The notes: generated from the sequence alone by a model not told the origin. Numbered from the stretch's first letter, positions 18,526-27,867 are shown. The stretch is DNA of 64,000 bases from Crocinitomicaceae bacterium (GCA_022447665.1 JAKVAQ010000015.1:1-64000); one strand, 5' to 3'. Program-made: numbers and translations.

Positions 18526-19886
18526 TGATGATGAACCAGTTCCATACGGTTTATTTTATTGGTATCGGTGGAATCGGTATGAGTGCTCTTGCACGCTATT
18601 TTTCAGCGATGGGTAAGAAGGTCTTGGGCTATGATAAAACAAGCTCCGTTCTGACCAAATCATTAGAATCTGAGGGAATTGAAGTGCATTATGAAGATTG
18701 GGGAAGTGAGGTTTTAAATAAGGTGGATAAGGAGTCAACTCTTGTGATTTATACGCCGGCAGTGCATAAAAAATTTGGTGAATTATTAGCCGTACAAGAA
18801 GGAGGGTATGAAGTGGTGAAGAGGGCAAAAGCACTTGGGATTATATCGCACGAATTTACAACTTACGCAGTGGCGGGCACCCATGGAAAAACTACTACTA
18901 CATCCATTTTGGCGCATGTGCTGAGTCTTTCAGATGAAGGGTGCAATGCATTTATAGGAGGTATTTCATCCAATTTTAATTCGAATTGTGTCATAAATGA
19001 AAACTCTAAACGTGTAGTTCTTGAAGCAGATGAATTCGATCGTTCATTTTTGACACTTAGACCCAATTATTCTATCATTACTTCAATAGATGCTGATCAT
19101 CTAGATATCTATGGTGATGGTTCTGCATTAGAGGATTCATTTAATGATTTCGCGACATTAACCAATCCTGAAGGAGCGCTAATTATCGAGCATAAGTCGG
19201 TTTCAAAAATCAGGACAGAGAGAAGAGTGATTACCTATGGTAGTGATGCAGGTGAGTATCAATTAAAGAACTATCATTTCAAAGAGGGTAAAGTATACTT
19301 CGATGTTGTTGTGGGTGATGCTAAATACAATGAGTTGGAATTTGGAATCCCTGGCCGGCATAATGCAGAGAATGCTACAGGAGTTTTTGCGCTGTGCATG
19401 CAAATAGGTGTTCCGTTAGAGATTGTAAGGGAGGGTTTTAAAACGTATAAAGGAGTTAAACGACGGTTCGAATATCACATTAGAACTGAGAATCAAGTGA
19501 TGATCGATGATTATGCCCATCATCCAACTGAAATAGCAGCCTTCCTTTCTGCGGTGAAAGAACTTTATCCTGATAAGAAAATAACTGCTGCGTTCCAGCC
19601 ACACTTATTCTCTAGAACGCAGGATTTTATGGATGATTTTGCAGAGTCATTGAGTATGGTAGATGAATTGTATTTATTACCTATATATCCAGCACGTGAG
19701 CTTCCAATTCCAGGAGTTACTAGTGAGGTTTTGTTGGATAAAATAGGGCTGGAGAATAAACACATGAGTTCCAAGGCTACCCTCGCTGCAGATATGAAAG
19801 CGGTCAACCCAGAACTCTGTCTAATTCTTGGCGCTGGAGATATTGATACCTGTGTTATTCCTGTTAAAGAAGCCTTAGAGTCATGA
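18522..19886 (+). CDS. murC: UDP-MurNAc:L-alanine ligase MurC
   Basis: About 454 residues. N-terminal nucleotide-binding loop (IGIGGIGMSALARYF), ATP loop GTHGKTTTT with its lysine near residue 123, then EADEFDRSFL, FGIPGRHNAENA and MIDDYAHHPTEI, all family signatures. It catalyses the first step of stem-peptide synthesis. Four ATG codons stand in tandem (18522, 18525, 18528, 18531), so the exact start cannot be chosen. They overlap the murG stop. The 3' end overlaps ftsQ by 4 nt (ATGA). Confidence 0.96.
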   Translation: MMMMNQFHTVYFIGIGGIGMSALARYFSAMGKKVLGYDKTSSVLTKSLESEGIEVHYEDWGSEVLNKVDKESTLVIYTPAVHKKFGELLAVQEGGYEVVKRAKALGIISHEFTTYAVAGTHGKTTTTSILAHVLSLSDEGCNAFIGGISSNFNSNCVINENSKRVVLEADEFDRSFLTLRPNYSIITSIDADHLDIYGDGSALEDSFNDFATLTNPEGALIIEHKSVSKIRTERRVITYGSDAGEYQLKNYHFKEGKVYFDVVVGDAKYNELEFGIPGRHNAENATGVFALCMQIGVPLEIVREGFKTYKGVKRRFEYHIRTENQVMIDDYAHHPTEIAAFLSAVKELYPDKKITAAFQPHLFSRTQDFMDDFAESLSMVDELYLLPIYPARELPIPGVTSEVLLDKIGLENKHMSSKATLAADMKAVNPELCLILGAGDIDTCVIPVKEALES

Positions 19887-20671
19887 AGAACTGGTTGAGA
19901 AGCATATTGTGGTTGGGCTTTGCTGTTGGCTTATGGGTGTTGCTCATTTGTGTGAATAATGCGCAAGAAAATAAGGTAATTGGTTTACCGACGCTTGATA
20001 TTGAGTTGATTGATGATATGAAGTTTCTGACCGCAGAGAATCTTATGGAACGGTTAGAAACTAGAGACTTAGTTGCTGACTCAATGACCTATTCTCAGGC
20101 TGATATTAATGAAATAGAAACGTTTATTCGTGAAATGCCAGAAGTGAAAAAGGTTCAGGTGTTTACTTACGTCTCTGGGAAGTGGGTGATCGATGTAAAG
20201 CTCAGAAAACCATTGGTTAGGATCTTTAATCGTGACGGTTCGAGTTGTTACTTGGATGAAGATGGAACGTTGATGCCTTTATCGCGAAATTATGCTGCTC
20301 ATGTGATTACTGTAAATGGAAATATTAATGAGACGGATTACTCGAAAACAGTAGAAAACATAATCAACAATGACAGTTTGAAAACTAATGAAATACTGGA
20401 TGATTTGTACGCCATTTCAACCTATGTTTGTTCAGATGAGTTCTCATCGGCTCAAATCACGCACATCTATATTAATGAATATGATGAGTTTGAACTTATA
20501 CCTAGAGTCGGTGATCAACGCATTATGTTCGGCGACGCTAGTCATGTTGAAGGGAAGATGAAGAAGTTAGAATGGTTTTATACTGAGGGAATCTCCAGAA
20601 GTGGTTGGAGCCAGTATGATACCATAAACATAATGTATAAGAGCCAAGTGGTGTGCTCACATAGAAATTAA
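19883..20671 (+). CDS. ftsQ: cell division protein FtsQ/DivIB
   Basis: 262 residues: short cytoplasmic tail, one membrane helix (about 7-25) and a periplasmic region. The region includes a POTRA-like stretch (EMPEVKKVQVFTYVSGKWVIDVKLRKPLVRIFN) and YLDEDGTLMPL, the FtsQ pattern in Bacteroidota. FtsQ joins FtsL and other late proteins to the divisome. Overall similarity to E. coli FtsQ is weak, but topology and position between murC and ftsA are decisive. It overlaps murC by 4 nt and lies 13 nt before ftsA. Confidence 0.9.
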   Translation: MKNWLRSILWLGFAVGLWVLLICVNNAQENKVIGLPTLDIELIDDMKFLTAENLMERLETRDLVADSMTYSQADINEIETFIREMPEVKKVQVFTYVSGKWVIDVKLRKPLVRIFNRDGSSCYLDEDGTLMPLSRNYAAHVITVNGNINETDYSKTVENIINNDSLKTNEILDDLYAISTYVCSDEFSSAQITHIYINEYDEFELIPRVGDQRIMFGDASHVEGKMKKLEWFYTEGISRSGWSQYDTINIMYKSQVVCSHRN

Positions 20672-20684
20672 GAATTACAAGATT

Positions 20685-21968
20685 ATGTCTGAAATTATAG
20701 TAGGGTTAGATATTGGAACAACGAAAATCGCTTGTATTGTTGGTCGCCGCACTGAACACAACAAGATAGAGATTTTAAGTATGGGTAAAGCCGAGAGTGT
20801 TGGCGTTACTCGTGGTGTTGTTTCAAATATTGAGAAAACAGTACAGTCAATAAAAACGGCTGTAGAACAAGCACAAGAAAGAGTGGTTGATGGCAAGCTG
20901 AATATTCAGGTAGTGAATGTTGGTATTGCAGGACAACACATTAATAGCTTGCAGCATAGAGGTATGCTTATGCGTGATAATCTTGATACAGAGATTTCGC
21001 AAGCAGATATCGATGCCCTGATTGAAGACATGTACAAATTGGTAATGCAGCCTGGAGAAGAAATAATCCATGTATTACCGCAGGAATATATTGTAGACAA
21101 CGAGCAGGGAATTAAAGACCCAATTGGAATGGCGGGTATTCGTTTAGAGGCGAACTTCCACATCATTACTGGTCAAATTGCTGCTGCTAAGAACATTAAA
21201 AAATGTGTTGACAAACCAGGTCTAGAGGTCGATGAAATGATTCTTGAGCCTTTAGCATCTTCAGAAGCTGTATTGAGCGATGAAGAAAAAGAAGCTGGTG
21301 TAGTATTGGTTGATATCGGAGGTGGTACAACTGACATTGCAATTTTCCAAGATGGAATTATTCGTCACACAGCTGTAATTCCTTTCGGTGGAAACATCAT
21401 TACAGAAGATATAAAAGAAGGATGCACAATCATGAAGCGTCAGGCCGAGTTGCTTAAAGTGAAGTTTGGTTCAGCTTTAGCTTCTGAGTCGCAAGACAAT
21501 GAGATTGTTTGTATTCCTGGATTACGCGGAAGAGAGCCAAAAGAGATTTCAGTAAAAAATCTAGCGGCAATCATTCAAGCACGTATGGAAGAAATCATCG
21601 AGCACGTGTATTACGAAATTAGAAACTCGGGTTACGAGAAAAAGTTAATTGGTGGTATTGTAGTTACAGGTGGTGGTGCACAGTTAAAGCACATCACCCA
21701 GTTGTTCGAATATATCACAGGTATGGATGCTAGAATTGGTTATCCAAATGAACACTTGGCCCCTTCAACAATGGTAGAAAATATTACAAGTCCGATGTAC
21801 GCAACCGGAATTGGACTTGTAATTAAAGGGTTCCAGAATATAGACAGGAATTCAACTGTTGATGCAAGCAAATATGGAGCGGCGAAAAACCACTCTACTA
21901 AAACTAAAGGTAGCTTCTTTGAAAAAATTCTTTCGAAAGGAAGAACATGGTTCGAAGAAGAAGATTAA
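20685..21968 (+). CDS. ftsA: cell division protein FtsA
   Basis: 427 residues, an actin-fold ATPase. Phosphate-binding loops are visible: IVGLDIGTTKIACIVG at the N-terminus and VVLVDIGGGTTDIAIF near residue 207. The adenosine motif GIVVTGGGAQLKHI is near residue 325. The C-terminus ends in an amphipathic helix (SFFEKILSKGRTWFEEED) that would anchor FtsA, and through it FtsZ, to the inner membrane. A 142-nt repeat-containing spacer separates it from ftsZ. Confidence 0.96.
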   Translation: MSEIIVGLDIGTTKIACIVGRRTEHNKIEILSMGKAESVGVTRGVVSNIEKTVQSIKTAVEQAQERVVDGKLNIQVVNVGIAGQHINSLQHRGMLMRDNLDTEISQADIDALIEDMYKLVMQPGEEIIHVLPQEYIVDNEQGIKDPIGMAGIRLEANFHIITGQIAAAKNIKKCVDKPGLEVDEMILEPLASSEAVLSDEEKEAGVVLVDIGGGTTDIAIFQDGIIRHTAVIPFGGNIITEDIKEGCTIMKRQAELLKVKFGSALASESQDNEIVCIPGLRGREPKEISVKNLAAIIQARMEEIIEHVYYEIRNSGYEKKLIGGIVVTGGGAQLKHITQLFEYITGMDARIGYPNEHLAPSTMVENITSPMYATGIGLVIKGFQNIDRNSTVDASKYGAAKNHSTKTKGSFFEKILSKGRTWFEEED

Positions 21969-22057
21969 CCCTTCGAGAGCCTCAGGGACCGAAGAAAAAC
22001 TAAAACATTATAGGTGGCTGAGATGGTTATTGAGCTAGTCGAAATACTGTCGAAGCC
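21969..22057. repeat. composite dispersed repeat between ftsA and ftsZ
   Basis: Holds CTTCGAGAGCCTCAGGGACC, then GGTGGCTGAG and TTGAGCTAGTCGAAATACTG followed by TCGAAGCCCC. These are fragments of the same TTGAGC-TGTCGAA repeat family as the copy at 14864. Several self-complementary segments could fold in the mRNA between ftsA and ftsZ. Confidence 0.55.
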
Positions 22058-22110
22058 CCGCAAATAAAAAACATTGCTATTCGGTGTAGCAAATAAATAA
22101 AAAGAGAGTT

Positions 22111-23733
22111 ATGGAATTTGATTTACCAAAAGACCAATCTTCAATCATCAAGGTTATTGGTGTTGGAGGAGGCGGTGGGAACGCAGTAAACCACATGTAT
22201 AGTAAAGGTATTAAAGGGGTGGACTTTGTTGTTTGTAATACAGACCAACAAGCACTTGATATTAGCCCGGTTCCGTTGAAAATTCAGTTAGGTACAAGTC
22301 TTACTGAAGGTAGAGGAGCTGGAGCAATGCCTGAAATCGGTAAAAATGCTGCCATCGAAAACATTGACGACATTAGAGATATTCTAGGGTCAAATACTAA
22401 AATGGTATTTATCACTGCTGGAATGGGTGGTGGTACCGGTACTGGTGCTGCACCTGTGATCGCTAAAATTGCCAAGGAAATGGGAATACTTACAGTAGGT
22501 ATTGTTACTGTTCCATTCTCTTTTGAAGGTAGAAAGCGTAGGGAGCAAGCAGAAGAAGGTCTTGATAATCTTCGTAAAAACGTAGATACGTTACTTGTGA
22601 TCAATAATGATCGTTTAAGAGAGATGTTCGGAAACCTTTCGTTAGGTTCAGCATTTGCTCAAGCGGATGAAGTTTTGGCAACTGCGGCTAAAGGAATCGC
22701 TGAAGTAATCTCGGTAACAGGTGTAATAAACGTTGACTTTAACGATGTAAATACTGTAATGCGCGACTCAGGCGTTGCGATCATGGGATCGGCAATGGCA
22801 GATGGAGATGGAAGAGCTATGGAAGCTGTTAGAAATGCATTGTCATCACCATTATTGAACGATAACGATATTCAGGGTGCGAAATACGTACTTCTTAACA
22901 TTACTTACGGAGATCAAGAAATCCTTATGGATGAGATTGGTGAAATCACCGATTACATTCAGGATGAGGCTGGATCAACTGCTGATGTTATTTGGGGACA
23001 CGGCTACGATGAAACACTTGGAGATGCGATTACGGTTACCTTAATAGCAACTGGATTTAAAACCTCTCCAGTAACAGGTTTTGAAAAAGCACCTGAGAAA
23101 ACGGTTAGAAGCATTGAAGAAAATGTGGCTACCGTAATTGAAAGTCCAATTGAATCTCCTACTCAACCAACAAACACGGTTGAAACCGATTTGAAATCAA
23201 ACTGGACTGTAAATAAAGTTGAAGAAGTTGAGGAAGAAAGAGAAGCAGAGCCATTCTTGATCGTTAAGGAAGAGCCTGAAGCTCAGACGGAAATTAACTG
23301 GGAGTTAAAGTCTGAAGAGAAATCGATAAATGAAGTTGAAGGTAAAGATGCTTCGACTCCGCTCAACACAGGAGAAGACGAGGAGGTAATACGTCACTTC
23401 TTAACTGACGATCTTGAAGAAAAGGTGAATGAAACACCAACTTCAGTTGAGTCTACAAAGACTATTCTTAGTGCTGAGGAACAACAAAGGAAAGCTCAAG
23501 AACGTTTAGAAAGAATTCAAGAATACACTTCTAAGCTGAAATCATCTTCTGGTCTTAACGATTTGGAAAACGAACCGGCTTACAAGCGTAAGAACGTAAA
23601 CTTGAAAGATGTTGAACATTCATCAGAGGAGAAAATGTCTAAGTTTTCTTTGAATGAAGAAACAGATCATAATGGTCAAAAAAATATAGGATTGAAAGAC
23701 AACAACTCTTTCCTACACGATAATGTAGACTAA
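22111..23733 (+). CDS. ftsZ: cell division GTPase FtsZ
   Basis: 540 residues. The GTPase core (about 1-330) carries the tubulin signature GGGTGTGAAP at about 107-116 and VNVDFNDVNTVM. After it comes a long acidic, low-complexity linker (about 330-520, rich in Glu). The C-terminal peptide ends NNSFLHDNVD, a form I associate with flavobacterial FtsZ and not the E. coli-type tail. FtsZ polymerises into the Z-ring; the tail would bind FtsA from the gene upstream. It is the last gene of the cluster and is followed by a terminator. Confidence 0.97.
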   Translation: MEFDLPKDQSSIIKVIGVGGGGGNAVNHMYSKGIKGVDFVVCNTDQQALDISPVPLKIQLGTSLTEGRGAGAMPEIGKNAAIENIDDIRDILGSNTKMVFITAGMGGGTGTGAAPVIAKIAKEMGILTVGIVTVPFSFEGRKRREQAEEGLDNLRKNVDTLLVINNDRLREMFGNLSLGSAFAQADEVLATAAKGIAEVISVTGVINVDFNDVNTVMRDSGVAIMGSAMADGDGRAMEAVRNALSSPLLNDNDIQGAKYVLLNITYGDQEILMDEIGEITDYIQDEAGSTADVIWGHGYDETLGDAITVTLIATGFKTSPVTGFEKAPEKTVRSIEENVATVIESPIESPTQPTNTVETDLKSNWTVNKVEEVEEEREAEPFLIVKEEPEAQTEINWELKSEEKSINEVEGKDASTPLNTGEDEEVIRHFLTDDLEEKVNETPTSVESTKTILSAEEQQRKAQERLERIQEYTSKLKSSSGLNDLENEPAYKRKNVNLKDVEHSSEEKMSKFSLNEETDHNGQKNIGLKDNNSFLHDNVD

Positions 23734-23760
23734 TCAATTAGTACCAAATTATCTACTTTG

Positions 23761-23790
23761 AATCCCGGCTGAAAAGTCGGGATTTTTTTT
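23761..23790 (+). terminator. terminator of the dcw operon
   Basis: AATCCCGGCT, loop GAAA, AGTCGGGATT (one G-T pair), then a T-run to 23790. It begins 27 nt after the ftsZ stop. Confidence 0.9.
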
Positions 23791-23880
23791 GTAATCATTA
23801 TTATTCCTAGCGGTATATGAAGTTTCTGTGAACAGAAGTAGAATTTCTCGGTTAATCTCATGTACATCCATCGGATCAAC

Positions 23881-23888
23881 TAAATTTG
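23881..23888 (+). promoter_or_regulatory. -7 promoter element of yqeY
   Basis: TAAATTTG is an exact TAnnTTTG match 17 nt before the ATG at 23906, downstream of the dcw terminator. No convincing -33 TTG was found. Confidence 0.5.
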
Positions 23889-23905
23889 TGTAAAAGATTA
23901 AAATC

Positions 23906-24352
23906 ATGAGCTTAACAGACAGAATCAATCAAGACATTAAAGAAGCAATGAAAGCTAAGGACAAGGAGAAATTAGCTGCATTGCGTGATATTAAAGCTAA
24001 GCTTCTTTTAGAGGCAACTAGCGGTGCGGGTGAAGTAGATGAGGCTGTTGAGAATAAAGTTGTCTTAAAACTGCACAAACAACGTGTAGATTCAATTAAA
24101 ATTTACGAGGAGCAAGGAAGAGATGATCTAGCAAAGGATGAAATCTTCCAGGCTAAAATAATCGAAGCTTATCTTCCGCAGATGATGGGTGAAGACGAAG
24201 TGAGAAAAATCGTTCAAGAGAAAATTGCTGCTGTTGGAGCTAGCGGTCCTGGCGATATTGGAAAGGTAATGGGACCATTAATGGGACAGCTTAATGGTAA
24301 AGCCGATGGTAAAATGATCTCTACCATCGTAAAAGAAGAATTGAACAAGTAG
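23906..24352 (+). CDS. yqeY: GatB/YqeY domain protein
   Basis: 148 residues, the full length of the YqeY family. N-terminal helical part MSLTDRINQDIKEAMKAKDK; C-terminal part contains YLPQMMGEDEV and GDIGKVMGPLMGQLNGKADG, which resemble the tRNA-binding tail of GatB. The family is thought to interact with tRNA or amidotransferases, but its exact role is not settled. It has its own putative promoter after the ftsZ terminator. lnt starts 9 nt downstream and is probably co-transcribed. Confidence 0.93.
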   Translation: MSLTDRINQDIKEAMKAKDKEKLAALRDIKAKLLLEATSGAGEVDEAVENKVVLKLHKQRVDSIKIYEEQGRDDLAKDEIFQAKIIEAYLPQMMGEDEVRKIVQEKIAAVGASGPGDIGKVMGPLMGQLNGKADGKMISTIVKEELNK

Positions 24353-24354
24353 TA

Positions 24355-24364
24355 CACCGCGGTG
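24355..24364. promoter_or_regulatory. 10-bp palindrome covering the lnt start codon
   Basis: CACCGCGGTG is perfectly self-complementary and contains the GTG start of lnt (24362-24364). It leaves no room for a Shine-Dalgarno sequence. It could affect initiation or be chance. Confidence 0.35.
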
Positions 24365-25987
24365 CAAATCAAATTTGGTAAACTTTTTATTTTAATTGTT
24401 CTAAGTGCCTTTGCACTTGGTTTCAGTTACCCCTTTACAGGGGGGCTATTTCCGCTTGCTTTTGTTGCATTTGTGCCACTGCTAATTTTTAATTTTCAGC
24501 TCGATAGAGAAGAGTTTGAGATCGGCTGGGCGAAAAGATTCTTCCTTCGTTTTGGAGTTAATTATCTCTACTTCGTTATTTACAATGTTATTACTACTTG
24601 GTGGATTTACTGCGCTTCGGAAGCGGGAGCATATATGGCCTTCTTAGCGAATTCCATATTAATGACATTGCCATTTTTCTTCACAGGATTTTGCCGCAGA
24701 ATTTTAGGTGAATGGAAAGGTTTACTGGCCTTTTTTGTAATGTGGATGAGTTTTGAGCACTTACATTTCTATTGGGAATTGTCTTGGCCATGGCTAAATT
24801 TAGGGCACGTGCTAGGAACACAACCTTACCTAATTCAATGGTATGAATATTCTGGTGTAATGGGAGGTACCATGTGGATTTTACTGGTGAACATATTTAT
24901 TTATGTACTTATCAGAAACCTCTATTTCCGCAAGGAATCCCGCACCATTCAATTTCCTTTATTCCTACTCTTAGGAGCTACTGTGCTTATTCCGATTATT
25001 TCTTCATTAATCATTTACGGAACTTATGAAGAAAAAGAAGATCCAGTGAACATTGTGGTTGTGCAACCAAATATTGATTCTAACCACGAAAAGTTTGTAT
25101 GGCCTGCGAAAATGCAACTTGATATCTTATTTGAGGAAGCTACGCCACTTTTAGATGATAATGTAGATTTAATCGTTTGCCCTGAAACGGCGATTACGGA
25201 GTCTTTAAATGAAGGGAATTTAGAGATTCAGAATCCCATCGTATATATCAAGAACTTCCTTGCACAGCATAACAATGTGCCTATGCTAATTGGTGGAGAT
25301 AGTCATGCCTACTATGATGAGCCAGCCTCTTCGGCCTCCATACCTTACAAAGATCAATGGTACGAGAATTATAATACGGCTTTTATGATTGACCCCACGC
25401 AACCTACTCAAACGTATCGCAAGGCTAAGCTGGTTATGGGAGGTGAACGAATTCCGTTTATTGATTATTTCTCATTCTTAAAGGACTATTCTGTTTCTCT
25501 TGGAGGGTCCTCAGGAATGTTAGGTGCGGGAAGTGAAGTAAAGAATTTTTCGGCGAGCGGGTTAAATTTTGCACCCCTTATTTGTTATGAATCTGTGTAT
25601 GGTGATTATGCTTCTTATTTCACAAGAAAAGGAGCCGATATATTATGTGTAATTACCAATGATGGCTGGTGGAGAGATACTCCAGGGTATAAGCAACACA
25701 GAGCCTTTTCTCAGATTAGAGCCATTGAAAATCGACGTTCTATGGCGCGCTCTGCCAATACAGGAATTTCTTGTTTTATTGACCAACGTGGAGATATCAT
25801 TTCTGAATTGTTGTGGGATGAAAGAGGTGCAATTAAAGCGAATCTGAACCGTAATACTGAATTCACCTTTTTCGTGAAATATGGAGATATCATAGGACGA
25901 TTATCAATTTTTATAACGCTCGCCATGTTGCTCTATTCAATCACCGTAATGGTCAAAAGAGGAACAAACCCTGGATTCGGGAAATGA
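24362..25987 (+). CDS. lnt: apolipoprotein N-acyltransferase Lnt
   Basis: 541 residues from GTG 24362. An N-terminal membrane domain of about six helices is followed by a periplasmic nitrilase-type domain and a final membrane helix. The catalytic triad is visible: Glu275 in CPETAI, Lys354 in YRKAKLV, and Cys408 in LICYES. Lnt adds the third acyl chain to the N-terminal cysteine of lipoproteins, which this window encodes in number. The start overlaps a 10-bp palindrome. Confidence 0.94.
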   Translation: MQIKFGKLFILIVLSAFALGFSYPFTGGLFPLAFVAFVPLLIFNFQLDREEFEIGWAKRFFLRFGVNYLYFVIYNVITTWWIYCASEAGAYMAFLANSILMTLPFFFTGFCRRILGEWKGLLAFFVMWMSFEHLHFYWELSWPWLNLGHVLGTQPYLIQWYEYSGVMGGTMWILLVNIFIYVLIRNLYFRKESRTIQFPLFLLLGATVLIPIISSLIIYGTYEEKEDPVNIVVVQPNIDSNHEKFVWPAKMQLDILFEEATPLLDDNVDLIVCPETAITESLNEGNLEIQNPIVYIKNFLAQHNNVPMLIGGDSHAYYDEPASSASIPYKDQWYENYNTAFMIDPTQPTQTYRKAKLVMGGERIPFIDYFSFLKDYSVSLGGSSGMLGAGSEVKNFSASGLNFAPLICYESVYGDYASYFTRKGADILCVITNDGWWRDTPGYKQHRAFSQIRAIENRRSMARSANTGISCFIDQRGDIISELLWDERGAIKANLNRNTEFTFFVKYGDIIGRLSIFITLAMLLYSITVMVKRGTNPGFGK

Positions 25988-26104
25988 CAGTTTCTGTGTC
26001 ATAATTACCTCCTTACAGCTACCAATTTTACTGAAATCTGACACCTTGGCGGGTTCTTGTCAATGGCAATCTTTTTGTAATCATCCCTTTGAGTAAAATT
26101 AGTT

Positions 26105-26647
26105 ATGACAACACAAGACGAAAACAACGAGGAATTACAAGATAATCTTGAAAACGAAACACAAGATCAAGTAAACGCTGATGCAGAAGAAACAACTGAA
26201 GAAACAGTTGAAGAAGTGGATGAATTGCAAGCGTTGAACGACAAGTACATTCGTTTATATTCTGATTTCGACAATTATAGAAAACGTACCATCCGTGAAA
26301 AGGCTGATATAATTAGCTCGGCTAGTGGAGAGGTAATAAAAGATTTATTGGGGATAATGGACGACTTTGAGCGTGCAATTGCTAATAATGAAAACGTAGA
26401 GGATGTAGATAGTTTGAAGGAAGGCTTCAAATTGATTTATCATAAAATGGAAACCTTCTTGACAGGCAAAGGAGTTGAACATTTAGAAGCCAAAGAGAAA
26501 GTATTCGATCCGGAAATTCATGAGGCGGTGACAAATATTCCTGCTCCAACAGACGAATTGAAAGGGAAAGTGGTGGATGTAATTGAAAAAGGATATACCC
26601 TTAAGGGCAAAATTTTACGTCACCCAAAAGTTGTTGTAGGGCAATAG
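26105..26647 (+). CDS. grpE: nucleotide exchange factor GrpE
   Basis: 180 residues. The N-terminus is very acidic and disordered, followed by a long coiled coil (about 35-90, containing YSDFDNYRKRT) and the C-terminal beta domain (VFDPEIHEAVTNIP, VIEKGYTLKGKILRHPKVVVG). GrpE releases ADP from DnaK. It sits directly before dnaJ, separated by a 94-nt spacer with repeats. dnaK itself is not in the window. No CIRCE operator was seen upstream. Confidence 0.95.
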   Translation: MTTQDENNEELQDNLENETQDQVNADAEETTEETVEEVDELQALNDKYIRLYSDFDNYRKRTIREKADIISSASGEVIKDLLGIMDDFERAIANNENVEDVDSLKEGFKLIYHKMETFLTGKGVEHLEAKEKVFDPEIHEAVTNIPAPTDELKGKVVDVIEKGYTLKGKILRHPKVVVGQ

Positions 26648-26662
26648 AGAAATGCCAAATTT

Positions 26663-26726
26663 ATTCCTCCTTTGGAGGGGAATGAGCTACCGCGGAATAG
26701 GTAGCGACAAACGGGGGAGGTCCCTG
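26663..26726. repeat. palindromic intergenic repeat between grpE and dnaJ
   Basis: Two hairpins in a row: ATTCCTCC-TTT-GGAGGGGAAT (26663-26683) and CTACC-8 nt-GGTAG (26687-26704), followed by GGGGGAGGT. This looks like a dispersed short repeat and is much more GC-rich than its surroundings. Confidence 0.55.
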
Positions 26727-26741
26727 GTATAAAATTTTAAA

Positions 26742-27866
26742 ATGAGCAAAAGAGATTTTTACGACATATTAGGAGTAAGCAGAAGTGCAGATGAGAAGGA
26801 GATTAAAAAGGCCTACAGAAAGATTGCATTAAAATATCACCCCGATAAGAATCCGGATGATAAAGAAGCGGAGGAAAAATTTAAAGAAGCTGCCGAAGCA
26901 TATGAGGTCTTGAGTGATCCTAATAAAAAAGCACGTTATGATCAATTTGGTCATGACGGATTAAGAGGTGGAGCAGGAGGAGCCGGTGGTGGTTTCGGTG
27001 GAATGAACATGGAAGATATATTTGACCAGTTTGGTGATATCTTCGGTGGAGCCTTTGGCGGTGGTGGAAGAAGAAGTAGAGGAGGCCAGCGAGTTGCACG
27101 TGGATCTGACTTAAGAATTAAAATCAAGCTGAACCTAAAGGAAGTCCAAGAAGGAGTTAAAAAGAAGATCAAGGTTAATAAGCTTGTTAATGCAGAAGGC
27201 GTTACTTATAAAACGTGTACTACTTGTGGAGGAACAGGTCGTGTAATGCGCGTAACGCAAACGCCTTTTGGAGCTATGCAAACCCAAAGTACATGTAATG
27301 CATGTCAAGGCTTAGGTAAAATTATTGACAAACGTCCTTCAGGAGCAGATCATCAAGGGTTAAAACGAAACGAGGAAGTCGTTGAAATTAATATTCCAGC
27401 TGGTGTAGAAGAAGGAATGCAACTTAAGGTCGGTGGTAAAGGAAACGCAGGTCCTTTTAATGGGGTGCCAGGTGATCTTTTAGTAGTGATTGAAGAAGAA
27501 AAGCACGAAAACCTAAAAAGAGATAGTGAAAACCTTCATTATGAAGCGTATGTGAGTTTTGCAGATGCTGCTTTAGGTTCAACTATTGAGGTACCATTGG
27601 TTGATGGCAGAGCCAAGGTGAAGATTGAGCCAGGTACACAATCAGGGAAAATGCTGCGCTTAAAAGGAAAAGGATTGCCTTCTGTAAATAGTTACGGAAC
27701 GGGTGATTTATATGTGCATCTGAATGTGTGGACGCCTAGAAAACTTAACTCTGAAGAAAGAGAGATTTTAGAAGGATTAAGAGATAATGATAATTTCAAA
27801 CCAAACCCTGGTGGGAAAGATCAAGGATTCTTCTCTAAAATGAAGGAGTTTTTTCACGGGAGGTAA
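26742..27866 (+). CDS. dnaJ: chaperone DnaJ with a single zinc centre
   Basis: 374 residues. The J domain (1-70) has the HPD motif ([10 protein letters not shown]). A Gly-rich linker is at about 75-118, then the zinc region and two C-terminal substrate-binding domains. Canonical DnaJ has four CxxCxGxG motifs; here only two remain, CTTCGGTG and CNACQGLG. They correspond to motifs 2 and 3, so zinc centre II is kept, and centre I (motifs 1 and 4) is replaced by non-cysteine sequence. The protein is otherwise full length. It stimulates DnaK ATPase and delivers substrates. It ends one base from the convergent cobC gene. Confidence 0.94.
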   Translation: MSKRDFYDILGVSRSADEKEIKKAYRKIALKYHPDKNPDDKEAEEKFKEAAEAYEVLSDPNKKARYDQFGHDGLRGGAGGAGGGFGGMNMEDIFDQFGDIFGGAFGGGGRRSRGGQRVARGSDLRIKIKLNLKEVQEGVKKKIKVNKLVNAEGVTYKTCTTCGGTGRVMRVTQTPFGAMQTQSTCNACQGLGKIIDKRPSGADHQGLKRNEEVVEINIPAGVEEGMQLKVGGKGNAGPFNGVPGDLLVVIEEEKHENLKRDSENLHYEAYVSFADAALGSTIEVPLVDGRAKVKIEPGTQSGKMLRLKGKGLPSVNSYGTGDLYVHLNVWTPRKLNSEEREILEGLRDNDNFKPNPGGKDQGFFSKMKEFFHGR

Positions 27867-27867
27867 G

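Noticed and set aside
26000-26104. CIRCE operator before grpE
   Set aside because: No TTAGCACTC-N9-GAGTGCTAA inverted repeat was found.
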